DNA of 64,000 bases from Paraburkholderia megapolitana (GCF_007556815.1 NZ_CP041745.1:3573001-3637000), one strand, 5' to 3'. Positions 32,167-44,563 are shown, numbered from the stretch's first letter. Numbers and translations: made by a program. The notes: generated by a model from the letters alone, not told the origin.

Positions 32167-33819
32167 TCAAACGACGCGCAGCGTGCCCATCATGCCCAGA
32201 TCCTCATGCTCGAGGATGTGGCAATGGAACATGCGCTCGCCCGCCATGTGCTGCACGGTCGCGATGCGCACTGTTTCTTCGGGCTGCACGTTCACGGTGT
32301 CGCGCCATGCCCGATAAGGCTCCGGCGTCGTCACGCCGCCGCTTTGCCGTTCGATTATCTGAAACTGCGTGCCGTGCAAATGGAACGGATGATCCATGTC
32401 GGTGCGGTTTTCGATCGACCAGATTTCCACTTCGTCGCGACGGCTCGTCAGCGTGACGCGCGCCGGGTCGAAGGTCGATCCATTGATCATGAACGTCATT
32501 CCCGCCGGCATGCCGTGCGCGGACGCGCCCGGGCGGTGCATCGCGGACATATCCATCTTTTCGGAAAAGACGACCGATTTGCGTACCGTCGATGCGACGA
32601 GTGGTGCGATCACGGCGAGCTTCGCGGGTAGCGCGCGCGGCGCCTGCGCATTTTTTTCGGGCGGCTCGAAACTGACGTCGGCCAGCGCGCGGGCGGGATC
32701 GGCGGGCAGACTATCGCCCTCGGACATCGACATCTTGCGGCGGTCGTATACCGCGGCGCTCAGCACGGCCTGCCGCGAGCCCGCACCCGCGCGTACGATC
32801 AGTTCCGCACGTTCGCCAGGTGCGAGCAACAGCTCGGTCAGCCCGTCGCGCGGCGCTTCCAGCAAGCCGCCGTCGGTGCCGACCTGAACGAACGACGCGG
32901 CACCCAGCGACAGTTTCAGGTACCGCGCATTGCAGCCGTTCCAGACGCGCCAGCGTTCGTCGTTGGTCACGACGATGCGCGGACGGCGCGCGCCGTTCAC
33001 CAGCACGAACTGCCCTTCGCGGCCGTTCATCCAGTCCATCATGTCGTTGGGCGGGATCGAGCCGTCGCTCGCGAGCCGCAGATCCGAGAAGAACAGATGA
33101 CGTTCCGGCCATGCCGCGAGCGGATCGGCGGCCGCACGCACGACGATCGGGCCGGCCAGCCCGCGAAACACTTGTTCCGCCGACATCATGTGCGGATGCG
33201 GGTGATACCAGTACGTGCCGGCGCTGCCCGCCGGTAACGTGAAACGATAGACGCGGGTCGCGCCCGGCGCGACGGGATCGGCGGGATTGCCGTCCTGGTC
33301 GGGTGGCACTGGCAAACCGTGCCAGTGGATCGTAGACGGTTGGGCGAGCCGGTTGATGAAACGGATCTCGACGGTGTCGCCTTCGCAGACGTCGATCAGC
33401 GGGCCGACCACCGGGCCCTGCGATGCGTTGGCCGCCGGTAGCGCGCCACCGTTCATCGCGTCGTATTGCCAGAAAGTGGTCGGCTTACCGGCCAGCATCT
33501 CGCGCTGCACCGGATGTGCGACCAGCGTCGCGCGAAACACGCCTGGCTCGCGGCTCTCGTTGGCAAGCACGCGCAATGCGGCGAGCGGGCGGCCGGCCGG
33601 CAGTGCGTCAGCGGGAGCGAGGGTCGCGGTGGCGTGTGTCGCTGCGCTGGCATGCGACGACATGCCGGGCATGCTCCCCATCCCTTCCATACCCTTCATG
33701 TCCTGCATGCCGGACATATCGTGCATGTCATGCGGTGCGTTCTGCGCGAACGCACCGCGCGCGACCAGCGATGCCACCGCCGCGCTCAACGTGCGGACCA
33801 GAAATTCTCTGCGGATCAT
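32167..33819 (-). CDS. Multicopper oxidase, Tat-exported, Met/His-rich N-terminus
   Basis: A 550-residue periplasmic multicopper oxidase likely oxidising Cu(I). The twin-arginine signal is MIRREFLVRTLS. A Met/His-rich segment follows (HDMHDMSGMQDMKGMEGM, about residues 30-55), a probable copper-capturing region. Copper-site motifs appear in order: HWHGLPVPP, WYHPHPHMM, HPFHLHGTQF and HCHILEHEDLGMM. The Cys/His-rich exported protein at 33980 lies 160 bases upstream on the same strand, suggesting a copper-tolerance unit. CopA- and CueO-type assignments are both possible. Confidence 0.88.
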   Translation of the reverse strand: MIRREFLVRTLSAAVASLVARGAFAQNAPHDMHDMSGMQDMKGMEGMGSMPGMSSHASAATHATATLAPADALPAGRPLAALRVLANESREPGVFRATLVAHPVQREMLAGKPTTFWQYDAMNGGALPAANASQGPVVGPLIDVCEGDTVEIRFINRLAQPSTIHWHGLPVPPDQDGNPADPVAPGATRVYRFTLPAGSAGTYWYHPHPHMMSAEQVFRGLAGPIVVRAAADPLAAWPERHLFFSDLRLASDGSIPPNDMMDWMNGREGQFVLVNGARRPRIVVTNDERWRVWNGCNARYLKLSLGAASFVQVGTDGGLLEAPRDGLTELLLAPGERAELIVRAGAGSRQAVLSAAVYDRRKMSMSEGDSLPADPARALADVSFEPPEKNAQAPRALPAKLAVIAPLVASTVRKSVVFSEKMDMSAMHRPGASAHGMPAGMTFMINGSTFDPARVTLTSRRDEVEIWSIENRTDMDHPFHLHGTQFQIIERQSGGVTTPEPYRAWRDTVNVQPEETVRIATVQHMAGERMFHCHILEHEDLGMMGTLRVV

Positions 33820-33979
33820 CGATCGATTCCTCGTTACTTGCGCGCGACGGCAGCGTGTTCAGCGGCTTCGCGCGCATTCGTTTTCAGGGTCGGCGGCATG
33901 AGTGCCTGCCTGACCAGTGTGTTCGATGGAGACATTGTGCCGCTCGCTCCGCGTAAAGCCCGGGCGATGCGACCAGCGA

Positions 33980-34330
33980 TCAGGCGATCGGCGGCCGCAG
34001 CAGCGGCGCGTAGGAGACGCCGACGCGATGAGGATCGGCAAGCGGAAGCGGTAACGTAGCGGTGGGCGTCCACGGCTCGAAACGCAGCGCTGCGAAGAGT
34101 GCGCCGCAGTGCGCGCCGCACATCGTCGTGCAGCATTGTCCATGACCGTGTGTGCAATGCATGCCGGCACAGTGCGCCGCTTCGCCGGCTACGACCTGCG
34201 AATGTTCGATACCGGCGATGCGATGGGCGACGACATGATCGTCTCCAGCGATCGACATGTGTGCCGACGCACCCTGCATGAACAGCAGGACGGCGCACAG
34301 CACGATGAGGACACGCGACGACAAAGACAT
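33980..34330 (-). CDS. Small exported Cys/His-rich protein, possibly metal-related (DUF2946-like)
   Basis: A 116-residue protein with an N-terminal signal-like helix (MSLSSRVLIVLCAVLLFMQG) followed by a Cys/His-rich middle (HCAGMHCTHGHGQCCTTMCG) and a proline-rich C-terminus. The cysteine-histidine cluster suggests metal binding. It resembles the small exported proteins next to copper genes (DUF2946/CopL-like), but I cannot confirm the family. It precedes the multicopper oxidase on the same strand. The start at 34330 is chosen because the upstream in-frame extension lacks any signal-peptide logic. Confidence 0.6.
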   Translation of the reverse strand: MSLSSRVLIVLCAVLLFMQGASAHMSIAGDDHVVAHRIAGIEHSQVVAGEAAHCAGMHCTHGHGQCCTTMCGAHCGALFAALRFEPWTPTATLPLPLADPHRVGVSYAPLLRPPIA

Positions 34331-34627
34331 GCGAGGACGCAGACAAAGGTGTGCGGGAATCATACCGCACCGAGTCTCGACGCATTGCCCACGCATGCTT
34401 TCATCCAGCACGGATGTAGAACAAGAAACACTCTCAACATGTGTGTGACCCTGAACGCAATCAGTACCCCGATACAAAATCTCACACTTTCTTTCGCGCC
34501 ATATTCCATCTGCCTCTCCATCGACCCGATAGAGAAACGAAAGCCCCGCTTCATCAAACGTTTGCATTGCACATGCAGATTGCGACCCCGGGTATGAGCA
34601 GTCCAATGCAGAACGACGAGGTCAACG

Positions 34628-36274
34628 ATGAAAAAAATCAGGTGGTGGTCTGGAGTCAGTGCAGTTGTCGGGGCGAGCGCCCTGACGTTCGTCAGTGTGG
34701 CCGCAACAGCGCAGGATCACGGTCGCGGTAGCGACGTGAAGCATGTATTGCTGATCAGCGTGGACGGTCTTCATGAGCAGGATGTCGCACGTTGTGTCGC
34801 AGCGAATACCTGTCCGAATCTCGCGTTGCTCGCCAAAGCGGGAGTGACGTACACCAATGCGTACACACCGGGTCTGTCGGATTCGTTCCCCGGTCTTGCC
34901 GCGCTGCTAACGGGCGGTTCGCCGAAGAGCGCCGGGCTGTTCTACGACGTCACGTATGACCGTACGTTCTTCGCACCTTCGGATACAACGTGCTCGGGCA
35001 AGCAGGGCTGGAATGTCGTGTTCGATGAAACAACGGGTATCGATGCAGAGAACGGCGGTCCGCTGATCCACCTCGACGGTGGTGGCGCTTTCAATCCCCA
35101 GGCCATCCCGCATGCGTTGATCAACGGTCGCTGTACGCCGGTTTATCCGCACAACTATGTGAAGACGAACACGGTGTTCGAAGTCGTCAAGGAGCACATT
35201 CATGGGTCGCGCACGGCGTGGGCCGACAAGCACGCGTGGGGTTACGACTGGGTGAACGGACCGTCGGGCCGCGGCGTCGACGATCTCGCGCGCACCGAGA
35301 TCAACTCGATCGATCCGGCTACGAACACGAACTACCTCGACAGCTATACGCACACCGAGAAGTTCGATAACTATCACGTGCAAGTGCTGATCAACGAGAT
35401 CGACGGCAAGGATTCGACCGGCGCGAGTAACGCCACCATTCCGACGTTGTTCGGTACGAACTTCCAGACGCTGAGCGTCGCGGAGAAAGCGACGGTTGCC
35501 TCGGGCGGCGGGTATCTCGATGCGGACTTCACACCGGGCACCGAAGTGGCCGGCGCGATTGGTTACGTCGATGAAGCACTTGGCCGGGTCGTGTCGGAAC
35601 TCAAGCAGCGCAACCTGTATAACTCGACGGTGGTTATCGTGACGGCGAAGCATGGCCAGTCGCCGACCGATCATACGAAGCTGGTGAAGAACGGCGACAC
35701 GCTGACGAAGCTGCTCGAGGCGAACAACTATCTCGATCCGAACGGCAACTTCGGCCAGAACAACACGAAGACCGGCAATCTGAACGACGGCTCGGGTCTC
35801 GTCGACACCGGCTTCGTGCAGACCGATGACGTAGGCCTTATCTGGTTGCGCGATCAGAGCCAGTTGAATGCGGTGGTCACGTCGCTGAAGGCCAACCTCG
35901 CATGCAATGCGCCTGGCATCTGTGCAGATGGCCCGCAGGCTTACATCCTGACTGGCGCGCGTCTGTCGAAGTGGTTCGGCGATCCCGCACAAGGCCGTAC
36001 GCCCGACATCATCGTGCAGCCGAATCCCGGCGTCATCTATACGTCGAGCAAGGCGAAGGATGAAGAGCACGGCGGCAACGCACCGGACGACAGCCACCTC
36101 GCGCTCGTCGTATCGTTCGCGCGCTTCCACGGCGGTCGCACCGAGAAGGCCCGGGTTCAGACTACCCAGGTTGCGCCGACTATCGTGCAGTTGCTCGGTC
36201 TCGAACCGACTCTGCTGAATGCGGTTGTAGCGGAAGGTACGCAGGTCTTGCCGGGGCTTGGCGTCGGGCATTGA
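34628..36274 (+). CDS. Secreted type I phosphodiesterase / nucleotide pyrophosphatase (alkaline phosphatase superfamily)
   Basis: A 548-residue exported hydrolase with signal peptide ending near VAATAQ. The metal and nucleophile pattern of the alkaline phosphatase superfamily is visible: ISVDGLHEQD near the mature N-terminus, a serine/threonine nucleophile region (GLSDSFPGLAALLTGG), VTAKHGQSPTDH and a late EEHGG...DDSH. It is probably a periplasmic or secreted phosphodiesterase or phosphonoacetate-type hydrolase. It stands alone, with about 300 unassigned bases upstream. Substrate unknown. Confidence 0.8.
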   Translation: MKKIRWWSGVSAVVGASALTFVSVAATAQDHGRGSDVKHVLLISVDGLHEQDVARCVAANTCPNLALLAKAGVTYTNAYTPGLSDSFPGLAALLTGGSPKSAGLFYDVTYDRTFFAPSDTTCSGKQGWNVVFDETTGIDAENGGPLIHLDGGGAFNPQAIPHALINGRCTPVYPHNYVKTNTVFEVVKEHIHGSRTAWADKHAWGYDWVNGPSGRGVDDLARTEINSIDPATNTNYLDSYTHTEKFDNYHVQVLINEIDGKDSTGASNATIPTLFGTNFQTLSVAEKATVASGGGYLDADFTPGTEVAGAIGYVDEALGRVVSELKQRNLYNSTVVIVTAKHGQSPTDHTKLVKNGDTLTKLLEANNYLDPNGNFGQNNTKTGNLNDGSGLVDTGFVQTDDVGLIWLRDQSQLNAVVTSLKANLACNAPGICADGPQAYILTGARLSKWFGDPAQGRTPDIIVQPNPGVIYTSSKAKDEEHGGNAPDDSHLALVVSFARFHGGRTEKARVQTTQVAPTIVQLLGLEPTLLNAVVAEGTQVLPGLGVGH

Positions 36275-36491
36275 ATACGCACTCGATGTGAGCGGTACAT
36301 TCACGGCACGGGACGGCTGAAGCTGGCCATCCCGGTTGGAAAGCTCCGGCAGCCCAGCGTGGTGGCCGGAGTTCGCCGGATCCATGTCGCGCGGTGTTGG
36401 TCCCTTCGAGCAATAGCTAAGTATCGGGAAATCGGCCGTCGGGATGTCCCCCATGGGTTACAGTTCCACCTGTTGGCAAGGGAGAACTGAC

Positions 36492-36815
36492 ATGGCAACG
36501 AAAACAGCGGTGACGAGCCGCGCCAAGCCTTATGACGGCTCGAAATATCTGCGTGGCGAAGATACGATTCGTCACTATCTAAACAACGCGCTTGAAAGCG
36601 GCGACGCGCGCCTCATTCAGACCGCTTTGGGAACCATCGCCAAAGCGCGCGGAATGACCTCGCTTGCCCGTGATTCAGGCATCAAACGCGAGGCCCTGTA
36701 CCGCGCACTATCCGATACAGGGAACCCGGAATTCGGAACGATCCTGGCGGTCGTGCACGCGCTAGGCATGCGCATCCGACTTGAATCTGCAGAGCACGAA
36801 CTAGAGCAAATCTAA
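36492..36815 (+). CDS. Addiction-module antidote protein (HigA/HI1420-like HTH), no toxin partner seen
   Basis: A 107-residue Cro/CI-type helix-turn-helix protein of the 'putative addiction module antidote' family. Family features are KPYDGSKYLRGEDTIRHYL, ARGMTSLARDSGIKREALYRAL (the HTH, about residues 57-78) and GNPEFGTILAVVHALGM. GGGAGAA precedes the ATG. Such antitoxins normally follow a RelE/ParE-type toxin gene; upstream 36275-36491 holds no intact frame. A solitary regulator, or the survivor of a lost pair, are both possible. Confidence 0.8.
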   Translation: MATKTAVTSRAKPYDGSKYLRGEDTIRHYLNNALESGDARLIQTALGTIAKARGMTSLARDSGIKREALYRALSDTGNPEFGTILAVVHALGMRIRLESAEHELEQI

Positions 36816-36834
36816 ATCGGAGCGCTGGAGACAA

Positions 36835-36870
36835 AAAACCCCGGCGACATCGGATGTGCACCGGGGTTTT
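36835..36870. terminator. Bidirectional terminator between the antitoxin gene and icd
   Basis: AAAACCCCGG (36835-36844) pairs with CCGGGGTTTT (36861-36870). A- and T-runs on both sides serve both convergent genes. Confidence 0.8.
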
Positions 36871-36901
36871 GTGAGGTTTTCCGGATCACTCCGGAATGGC
36901 T

Positions 36902-38158
<1,257 letters not shown>

Positions 38159-38365
38159 GATCGACTCCAGTGATGGCTGTGCTGATGAAAGCTCTGTGGG
38201 GAAATGCAGACGATGGACTGCGGAACCGGGCGCTTCTCGCTGCGCGCAATGCCGGGCGCCAACAAGCGGCCAGGCCGCTATTCTAGCCCACAGGTGCGCA
38301 TGCGCGCCCGCTGCAGACCATGACAATTCCCGCACGCGATGCCGCGCACGCAACACCGATTCGTC

Positions 38366-38392
38366 TAGGTCTTATATAAGACAAAAGACCTA
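38366..38392. promoter_or_regulatory. Palindromic operator between icd and rluE
   Basis: Perfect 14-base palindrome GTCTTATATAAGAC (38369-38382) overlapping a wider inverted repeat TAGGTCTT (38366-38373) / AAGACCTA (38385-38392). The A/T-rich centre and position in the divergent region suggest a dimeric regulator site, possibly for TCA-cycle control. The regulator is not identified. Confidence 0.5.
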
Positions 38393-38483
38393 CCGTTTCG
38401 TATTATGCATTAATATCCCGCCATTTGCCACAGAACCCGCGCTGCGCGGGCGTCCTGCGGCACCCGATCTGCCGGACTCACGC

Positions 38484-39056
38484 ATGCGCCTTATCGCTCT
38501 CAACAAGCCCTTTGGGACGATCTGCCAGTTTTCCCCGCACGAAACGCGGGCGTCGCTGGCGGACTGGATCACGCTGCCCCGCGTTTATCCGGCCGGCAGG
38601 CTCGACTCGGACAGCGAAGGTCTGCTGCTGCTCACCGACGACGGCGCGTTGCAGGCGCGCATCGCCGAGCCTCGGCACAAGCTGGTCAAACGTTACTGGG
38701 CACAGGTGGAAGGCGCAGCGGATGCGGCGGCACTGGCAGCGCTCGCAAGCGGCGTCGATCTCGGCGATTACGTGACACGCCCCTGCCAGGCACAGCTCAT
38801 CGAGCCGCCGGCCACATTGTGGACACGCACGCCGCCGATCCGCTATCGCGCGGCCATCCCGACCAGCTGGATCGAACTGTCGATCACCGAAGGCAAGAAC
38901 CGCCAGGTCCGCCGCATGACAGCTGCGGTCGGCCTCCCTACCCTGCGACTCGTGCGTGTCGGTATCGGCGCACTCGATATTTTTTCGCTCGGTCTGCAGC
39001 CCGGCGAAAGTATCGACCTGCCGACGCGTGCGCCATGGGACGGCATTACGCGATAA
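38484..39056 (+). CDS. rluE: 23S rRNA pseudouridine synthase, RluE family
   Basis: A 190-residue single-domain pseudouridine synthase of the RluE branch (target U2457 in E. coli 23S rRNA). It starts RLIALNKPFGTICQFSPH. The catalytic motif is PAGRLDSDSEGLLLLTDDG, with the catalytic aspartate in GRLD, and ITEGKNRQVRRM closes the active site. It lacks an S4 domain, as expected for RluE. An in-frame extension to 38157 enters the icd leader and carries no conserved residues, so 38484 is chosen. Confidence 0.92.
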   Translation: MRLIALNKPFGTICQFSPHETRASLADWITLPRVYPAGRLDSDSEGLLLLTDDGALQARIAEPRHKLVKRYWAQVEGAADAAALAALASGVDLGDYVTRPCQAQLIEPPATLWTRTPPIRYRAAIPTSWIELSITEGKNRQVRRMTAAVGLPTLRLVRVGIGALDIFSLGLQPGESIDLPTRAPWDGITR

Positions 39057-39501
39057 AGCCCGCGTGCACCTTGCGAACGCTCGCAAAGGCATCGAGCGAT
39101 TTGCCAACACGCGCTAACTCGCGCGCTAACTCGTTGTGCCAGCACGCATTTCTGTTTTTCCACGACAACCTGGCCCGCGCGTACTGCCCTATACACAAGC
39201 GCACGAATCCACCGCGAATAAGCAATCCCGAAATTGCACGAAAGTTTTTCGTCAACCGCGTAGAGAACTCACGCGTTATTCGACGCAGATGCCGTCCGAA
39301 GCTATCCGGCATTCAGCCTTAAGGGCCTTTGCACACGCCGCTCCAACGGTGGGTGCAGGTGGTTCGAGCGCTCGCAGTGCCCTTCGACGAAATTCTTCGA
39401 TGGGTCTGTCAACCGAAAGGTGGATGGCACGTTTACCGGCATGACTCCAAGAACCGGGTCATCTGGTCAATTAACCGCAACTCATGCTGAGGATTTACAA
39501 A
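39057..39501. other. Intergenic region with no recognisable gene
   Basis: About 445 bases between rluE and a small exported protein. No frame shows family similarity or a good start signal. The last 20 bases hold the ribosome binding site of the next gene (GCTGAGGATTT). Confidence 0.5.
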
Positions 39502-39708
39502 ATGAACAAACTGATCGCTGCTCTGGTCGCTGGCCTGTTCGCAACGGCTGCTTTCGCACAAGCTTCGGCTCCGGTCGCTCCGGCTGCTGCTCCGGCTGAA
39601 GCTGCTTCGGCACCGGCAAAGAAGGCTGTTAAGAAGCACGCAGCCAAGAAGCACCACGCAAAGAAGGCAGCTTCGGAAGCCGAAGCTCCGGCAGCAGCTT
39701 CGAACTAA
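39502..39708 (+). CDS. Small exported Ala/Lys/His-rich protein
   Basis: A 68-residue protein with an N-terminal signal peptide (MNKLIAALVAGLFATAAFAQ). A very low-complexity mature part of Ala/Pro and Lys/His repeats follows (KKAVKKHAAKKHHAKKA). The mature protein would be strongly basic, and perhaps cell-envelope or nucleic-acid associated. I do not recognise a function. GAGG lies before the ATG, and a terminator follows, so it is a monocistronic gene. Confidence 0.65.
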   Translation: MNKLIAALVAGLFATAAFAQASAPVAPAAAPAEAASAPAKKAVKKHAAKKHHAKKAASEAEAPAAASN

Positions 39709-39763
39709 GCTGGTTGTAAAAACGCAGTCAAGAACTAGCAGTATTGCCGTTCTTACGGCGTTG

Positions 39764-39800
39764 AAAGGCAGATTGCTGAAAGGCGATCTGCCTTTTTGTT
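39764..39800 (+). terminator. Intrinsic terminator after the Ala/Lys-rich gene
   Basis: AAAGGCAGAT (39764-39773) pairs with ATCTGCCTTT (39786-39795), followed by a T-run. Confidence 0.85.
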
Positions 39801-39853
39801 TTTGCCGCGCTCGCGTAACATGCGCGGGTTATTTTCCAGCAAGGAGTGTTGCC

Positions 39854-40369
39854 GTGCGATTTCCCCTGCGCCCGTCGATTGCGCGTCTTGCGATTGCGAT
39901 CGCGCTGCCTCTCGCTGCCTTGTCGTCGGTCTGGTTTGCCGTTCCCGGTGTGAATAGCGCGCATGCGCAGCAGATGCCCGCGGGCGCCAAACAGCCCGGC
40001 GATTTTCCGCGCGCGAAGCTCACGGCCGGCATGTTCGTGATCGACGCCGCGGTGGCAGCCAATGACGCGGACCGCGAACAAGGCTTGATGTACCGGTCGC
40101 AGCTCGCGCCGAATGAAGGCATGCTGTTCGTCTTCAACGAGAACGCGGTGCACTGCTTCTGGATGAAGAACACGTTGATCCCGCTGTCGATCGCCTTCAT
40201 GCGCGCCGACGGCACCGTCACCGACATCGACGAGATGCAGGCCGAAACGACCGACAACCATTGCCCGCGAAACAACGGGGTGTATGCGCTCGAAATGAGC
40301 AAGGGCTGGTTTGCATCGAAAGGCATCACGCCCGGCACGAAGATTCAGGGGCTGCCCGCTGCGCAATGA
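39854..40369 (+). CDS. DUF192 domain-containing exported protein
   Basis: A 171-residue protein with a hydrophobic signal segment (about residues 8-30, cleavage near AHAQ) followed by a DUF192 domain with EQGLMYRSQLAPNEGMLFVF and HCFWMKNTLIPLSIAF. The family function is unknown; members are small periplasmic or membrane-linked beta-barrel-like proteins. AAGGAG sits seven bases before a GTG at 39854, which I take as the start. It lies between two terminators and is thus monocistronic. Confidence 0.85.
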   Translation: MRFPLRPSIARLAIAIALPLAALSSVWFAVPGVNSAHAQQMPAGAKQPGDFPRAKLTAGMFVIDAAVAANDADREQGLMYRSQLAPNEGMLFVFNENAVHCFWMKNTLIPLSIAFMRADGTVTDIDEMQAETTDNHCPRNNGVYALEMSKGWFASKGITPGTKIQGLPAAQ

Positions 40370-40412
40370 GGTTCGGGCGAGTTGCTCGCCCCGCCTTCGT
40401 TGAGAAATGGCC

Positions 40413-40446
40413 AAGCCGGCGCGCCACGAGGCGCGCCGGCTTTTTA
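40413..40446 (+). terminator. Strong intrinsic terminator after the DUF192 gene
   Basis: Perfect 13-base stem AAGCCGGCGCGCC (40413-40425) / GGCGCGCCGGCTT (40430-40442), ACGA loop and T-run. Confidence 0.92.
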
Positions 40447-40637
40447 CATGGTGGCCCGACAGCAACGCCCCGGTCCCGGCGGTGGCATCAGGCCGCCACT
40501 GGGAAGATTCCTGCAAAAGCCTGACACAGGCGCTATGCTTGTAGTCTTTACACCGTAGTAGCACCGCAATCGCCCGGGTAGCGTAAGCTGCCCTCGACGC
40601 CTTTTTCACCGGCGCGCCCCAATCCAAGGAGATTCAC

Positions 40638-42743
<2,106 letters not shown>

Positions 42744-42770
42744 ATCACTTATCGCTGTTAGTTGGGAAGG

Positions 42771-42796
42771 AGCCCGTTCTGGATGAATGGGCTTTT
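42771..42796 (+). terminator. Intrinsic terminator after fusA
   Basis: AGCCCGTT (42771-42778) pairs, with one G-U, with AATGGGCT (about 42786-42793), followed by a T-run. Confidence 0.75.
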
Positions 42797-42956
42797 TCTT
42801 TTTGGGCCTCCGGTTCGTGGGTACGCCCCGATCGCATCAGCACAGTGGGCGCAACGGGCGCAGCAGGAAACATCGGTTACTCAATTTTGGCCGGGCAGAA
42901 TACGACGTGAATCACGGCGGTCCACGCGACGCCGGACAGACGATGGAGAGATGCAG

Positions 42957-43481
42957 ATGACCCACCACCACGATGACCACCATAGCCACGACAGCCACGA
43001 CGATCACACCGCACCGACGCCGAACTGGCGCGACAACGGCGTCAAGGTCATCCGCGGCGATCAGCTCGACACGAATACCGCGCAAACGCCGGGCATGAAC
43101 CGGGCGGCCGCGATCAACGCCGCTCGCGTCGGTGCCCAAAAAATCTGGGCCGGCACAGTGACGATTCATCCGAATGCGAAGACCGGTGCGCATCATCATG
43201 GCGCGCTCGAGAGCGTGATCTATGTTGTGCGCGGCCATGCGCGGATGCGCTGGGGCGAACAGCTCGAGTTCACCGCCGAAGCCGGGCCTGGCGACTTCAT
43301 CTTCGTGCCGCCGTTCGTGCCGCATCAGGAGATCAACGCGAGTACCGACGATCCGCTCGAATGCGTGCTCGTGCGCAGCGATAACGAAGCGGTTGTCGTC
43401 AATCTGAACATCGACGCGGTCGAAACGCCGCAGACCGTGCACTGGGTCGACCCGATCCACAAGCACCCGCACGAACACTGA
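42957..43481 (+). CDS. Cupin-domain protein with His/Asp-rich N-terminus
   Basis: A 174-residue protein. It opens with a His/Asp-rich stretch, MTHHHDDHHSHDSHDDH, likely to bind transition metal. The cupin barrel follows, with metal-ligand motifs AHHHGALESVIYVVRG and a later PHQEINAST. GGAG lies eight bases before 42957, which decides the start over an ATG six bases upstream. A nickel/cobalt permease gene follows after 48 bases. The context suggests a metal-related role; the catalytic function is unknown. Confidence 0.75.
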   Translation: MTHHHDDHHSHDSHDDHTAPTPNWRDNGVKVIRGDQLDTNTAQTPGMNRAAAINAARVGAQKIWAGTVTIHPNAKTGAHHHGALESVIYVVRGHARMRWGEQLEFTAEAGPGDFIFVPPFVPHQEINASTDDPLECVLVRSDNEAVVVNLNIDAVETPQTVHWVDPIHKHPHEH

Positions 43482-43529
43482 GCCGCACCGCTTCGACCGG
43501 CTTCCCTTCATCTTCATCGCTCAACTGTC

Positions 43530-44552
43530 ATGACGCCGACCGCCAGCCTGCGCCCTCGCCTCTTCATGCTCTACGCGGCGCTGATCGCCGCCAATCTGGC
43601 TGCCTGGGCATGGGCGCTGATCGCGTTTCGCCATTACCCGCTGCTGCTCGGCACGGCGCTGCTCGCGTACGGCTTCGGCCTGCGTCACGCAGTCGACGCG
43701 GATCACATCGCGGCCATCGACGCCGTCACGCGCAAGCTGATGCAAACCGGCAAGCGACCGCTCGGCGTGGGTCTCGCTTTTTCCCTCGGTCATTCGACGA
43801 TCGTTGTCGCCGCAACCGTCGGCATCGCGCTCACCGCACTGAAACTGCACAGCAGCTTCGATACGTTCAAGGAGATCGGCGGGACGATCGGCACGCTCGT
43901 GTCGGCTTCGTTTCTGCTGGTGCTCGCCGGCGTGAACCTCGTGATCCTGCGCGACGTGTGGCGTCGCTACCGCAATGTGCAAAACGGCAGCGAGTCCGTT
44001 GACGAACATGCGTCGAATGTCGCTGCGCCCGCAGGTCTGCTGTCGCGCGCGCTACGTCCGCTGTTCCGCCTCGTCACGAAAAGCTGGCACATGTACCCGG
44101 TCGGCGTGCTGTTCGGCCTCGGCTTCGACACGGCAACGGAAATCGGTTTGCTCGCCATCGCCGCCGCCGAAGCGGGCAAGGGCATGCCGCTTTACTCGAT
44201 CCTCGTGTTCCCTGCGCTCTTCACCGCGGGCATGACGCTCGTCGACTCCACCGACAACGTCCTGATGGTTCACGCGTACGGCTGGGCGATGGACGACCCG
44301 AAGCGCAAGCTCTACTACAACGCGAGCATCACGTTCGTGTCGGCGCTGGTGGCGATCGTGATCGGCGGCATCGAGGCGCTGGGGCTGCTGTCCGACAAGC
44401 TCGGTTTCAGCGGCGGCATGTGGGACGCGATCGGCGCGGCCAACGACCAGTTCGGTCCGCTCGGCTACGGCATCGTCGCGCTCTTCACCGCGTGCTGGAT
44501 CGGTTCGATACTGTTCCACCGGTGGCGCAAACCGGCGATGCCTGGGCGCTGA
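43530..44552 (+). CDS. Nickel/cobalt transporter, NiCoT family (HoxN/NixA-like)
   Basis: A 340-residue inner-membrane permease with about eight transmembrane helices. The NiCoT signature is visible in helix II: GLRHAVDADHIAAIDAVTRK. Also typical are LGHSTIVVAA, LGFDTATEIGLLAI, and FPALFTAGMTLVDSTDNVLM. It imports Ni2+ or Co2+ for metalloenzymes. It lies downstream of the His-rich cupin gene in a likely two-gene unit. Metal specificity cannot be decided from sequence. Confidence 0.92.
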   Translation: MTPTASLRPRLFMLYAALIAANLAAWAWALIAFRHYPLLLGTALLAYGFGLRHAVDADHIAAIDAVTRKLMQTGKRPLGVGLAFSLGHSTIVVAATVGIALTALKLHSSFDTFKEIGGTIGTLVSASFLLVLAGVNLVILRDVWRRYRNVQNGSESVDEHASNVAAPAGLLSRALRPLFRLVTKSWHMYPVGVLFGLGFDTATEIGLLAIAAAEAGKGMPLYSILVFPALFTAGMTLVDSTDNVLMVHAYGWAMDDPKRKLYYNASITFVSALVAIVIGGIEALGLLSDKLGFSGGMWDAIGAANDQFGPLGYGIVALFTACWIGSILFHRWRKPAMPGR

Positions 44553-44563
44553 TCCGCGCGAGT

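Noticed and set aside
36275-36491. Degraded toxin gene upstream of the antitoxin
   Set aside because: Only scattered, weak resemblance in more than one frame; not enough to annotate.
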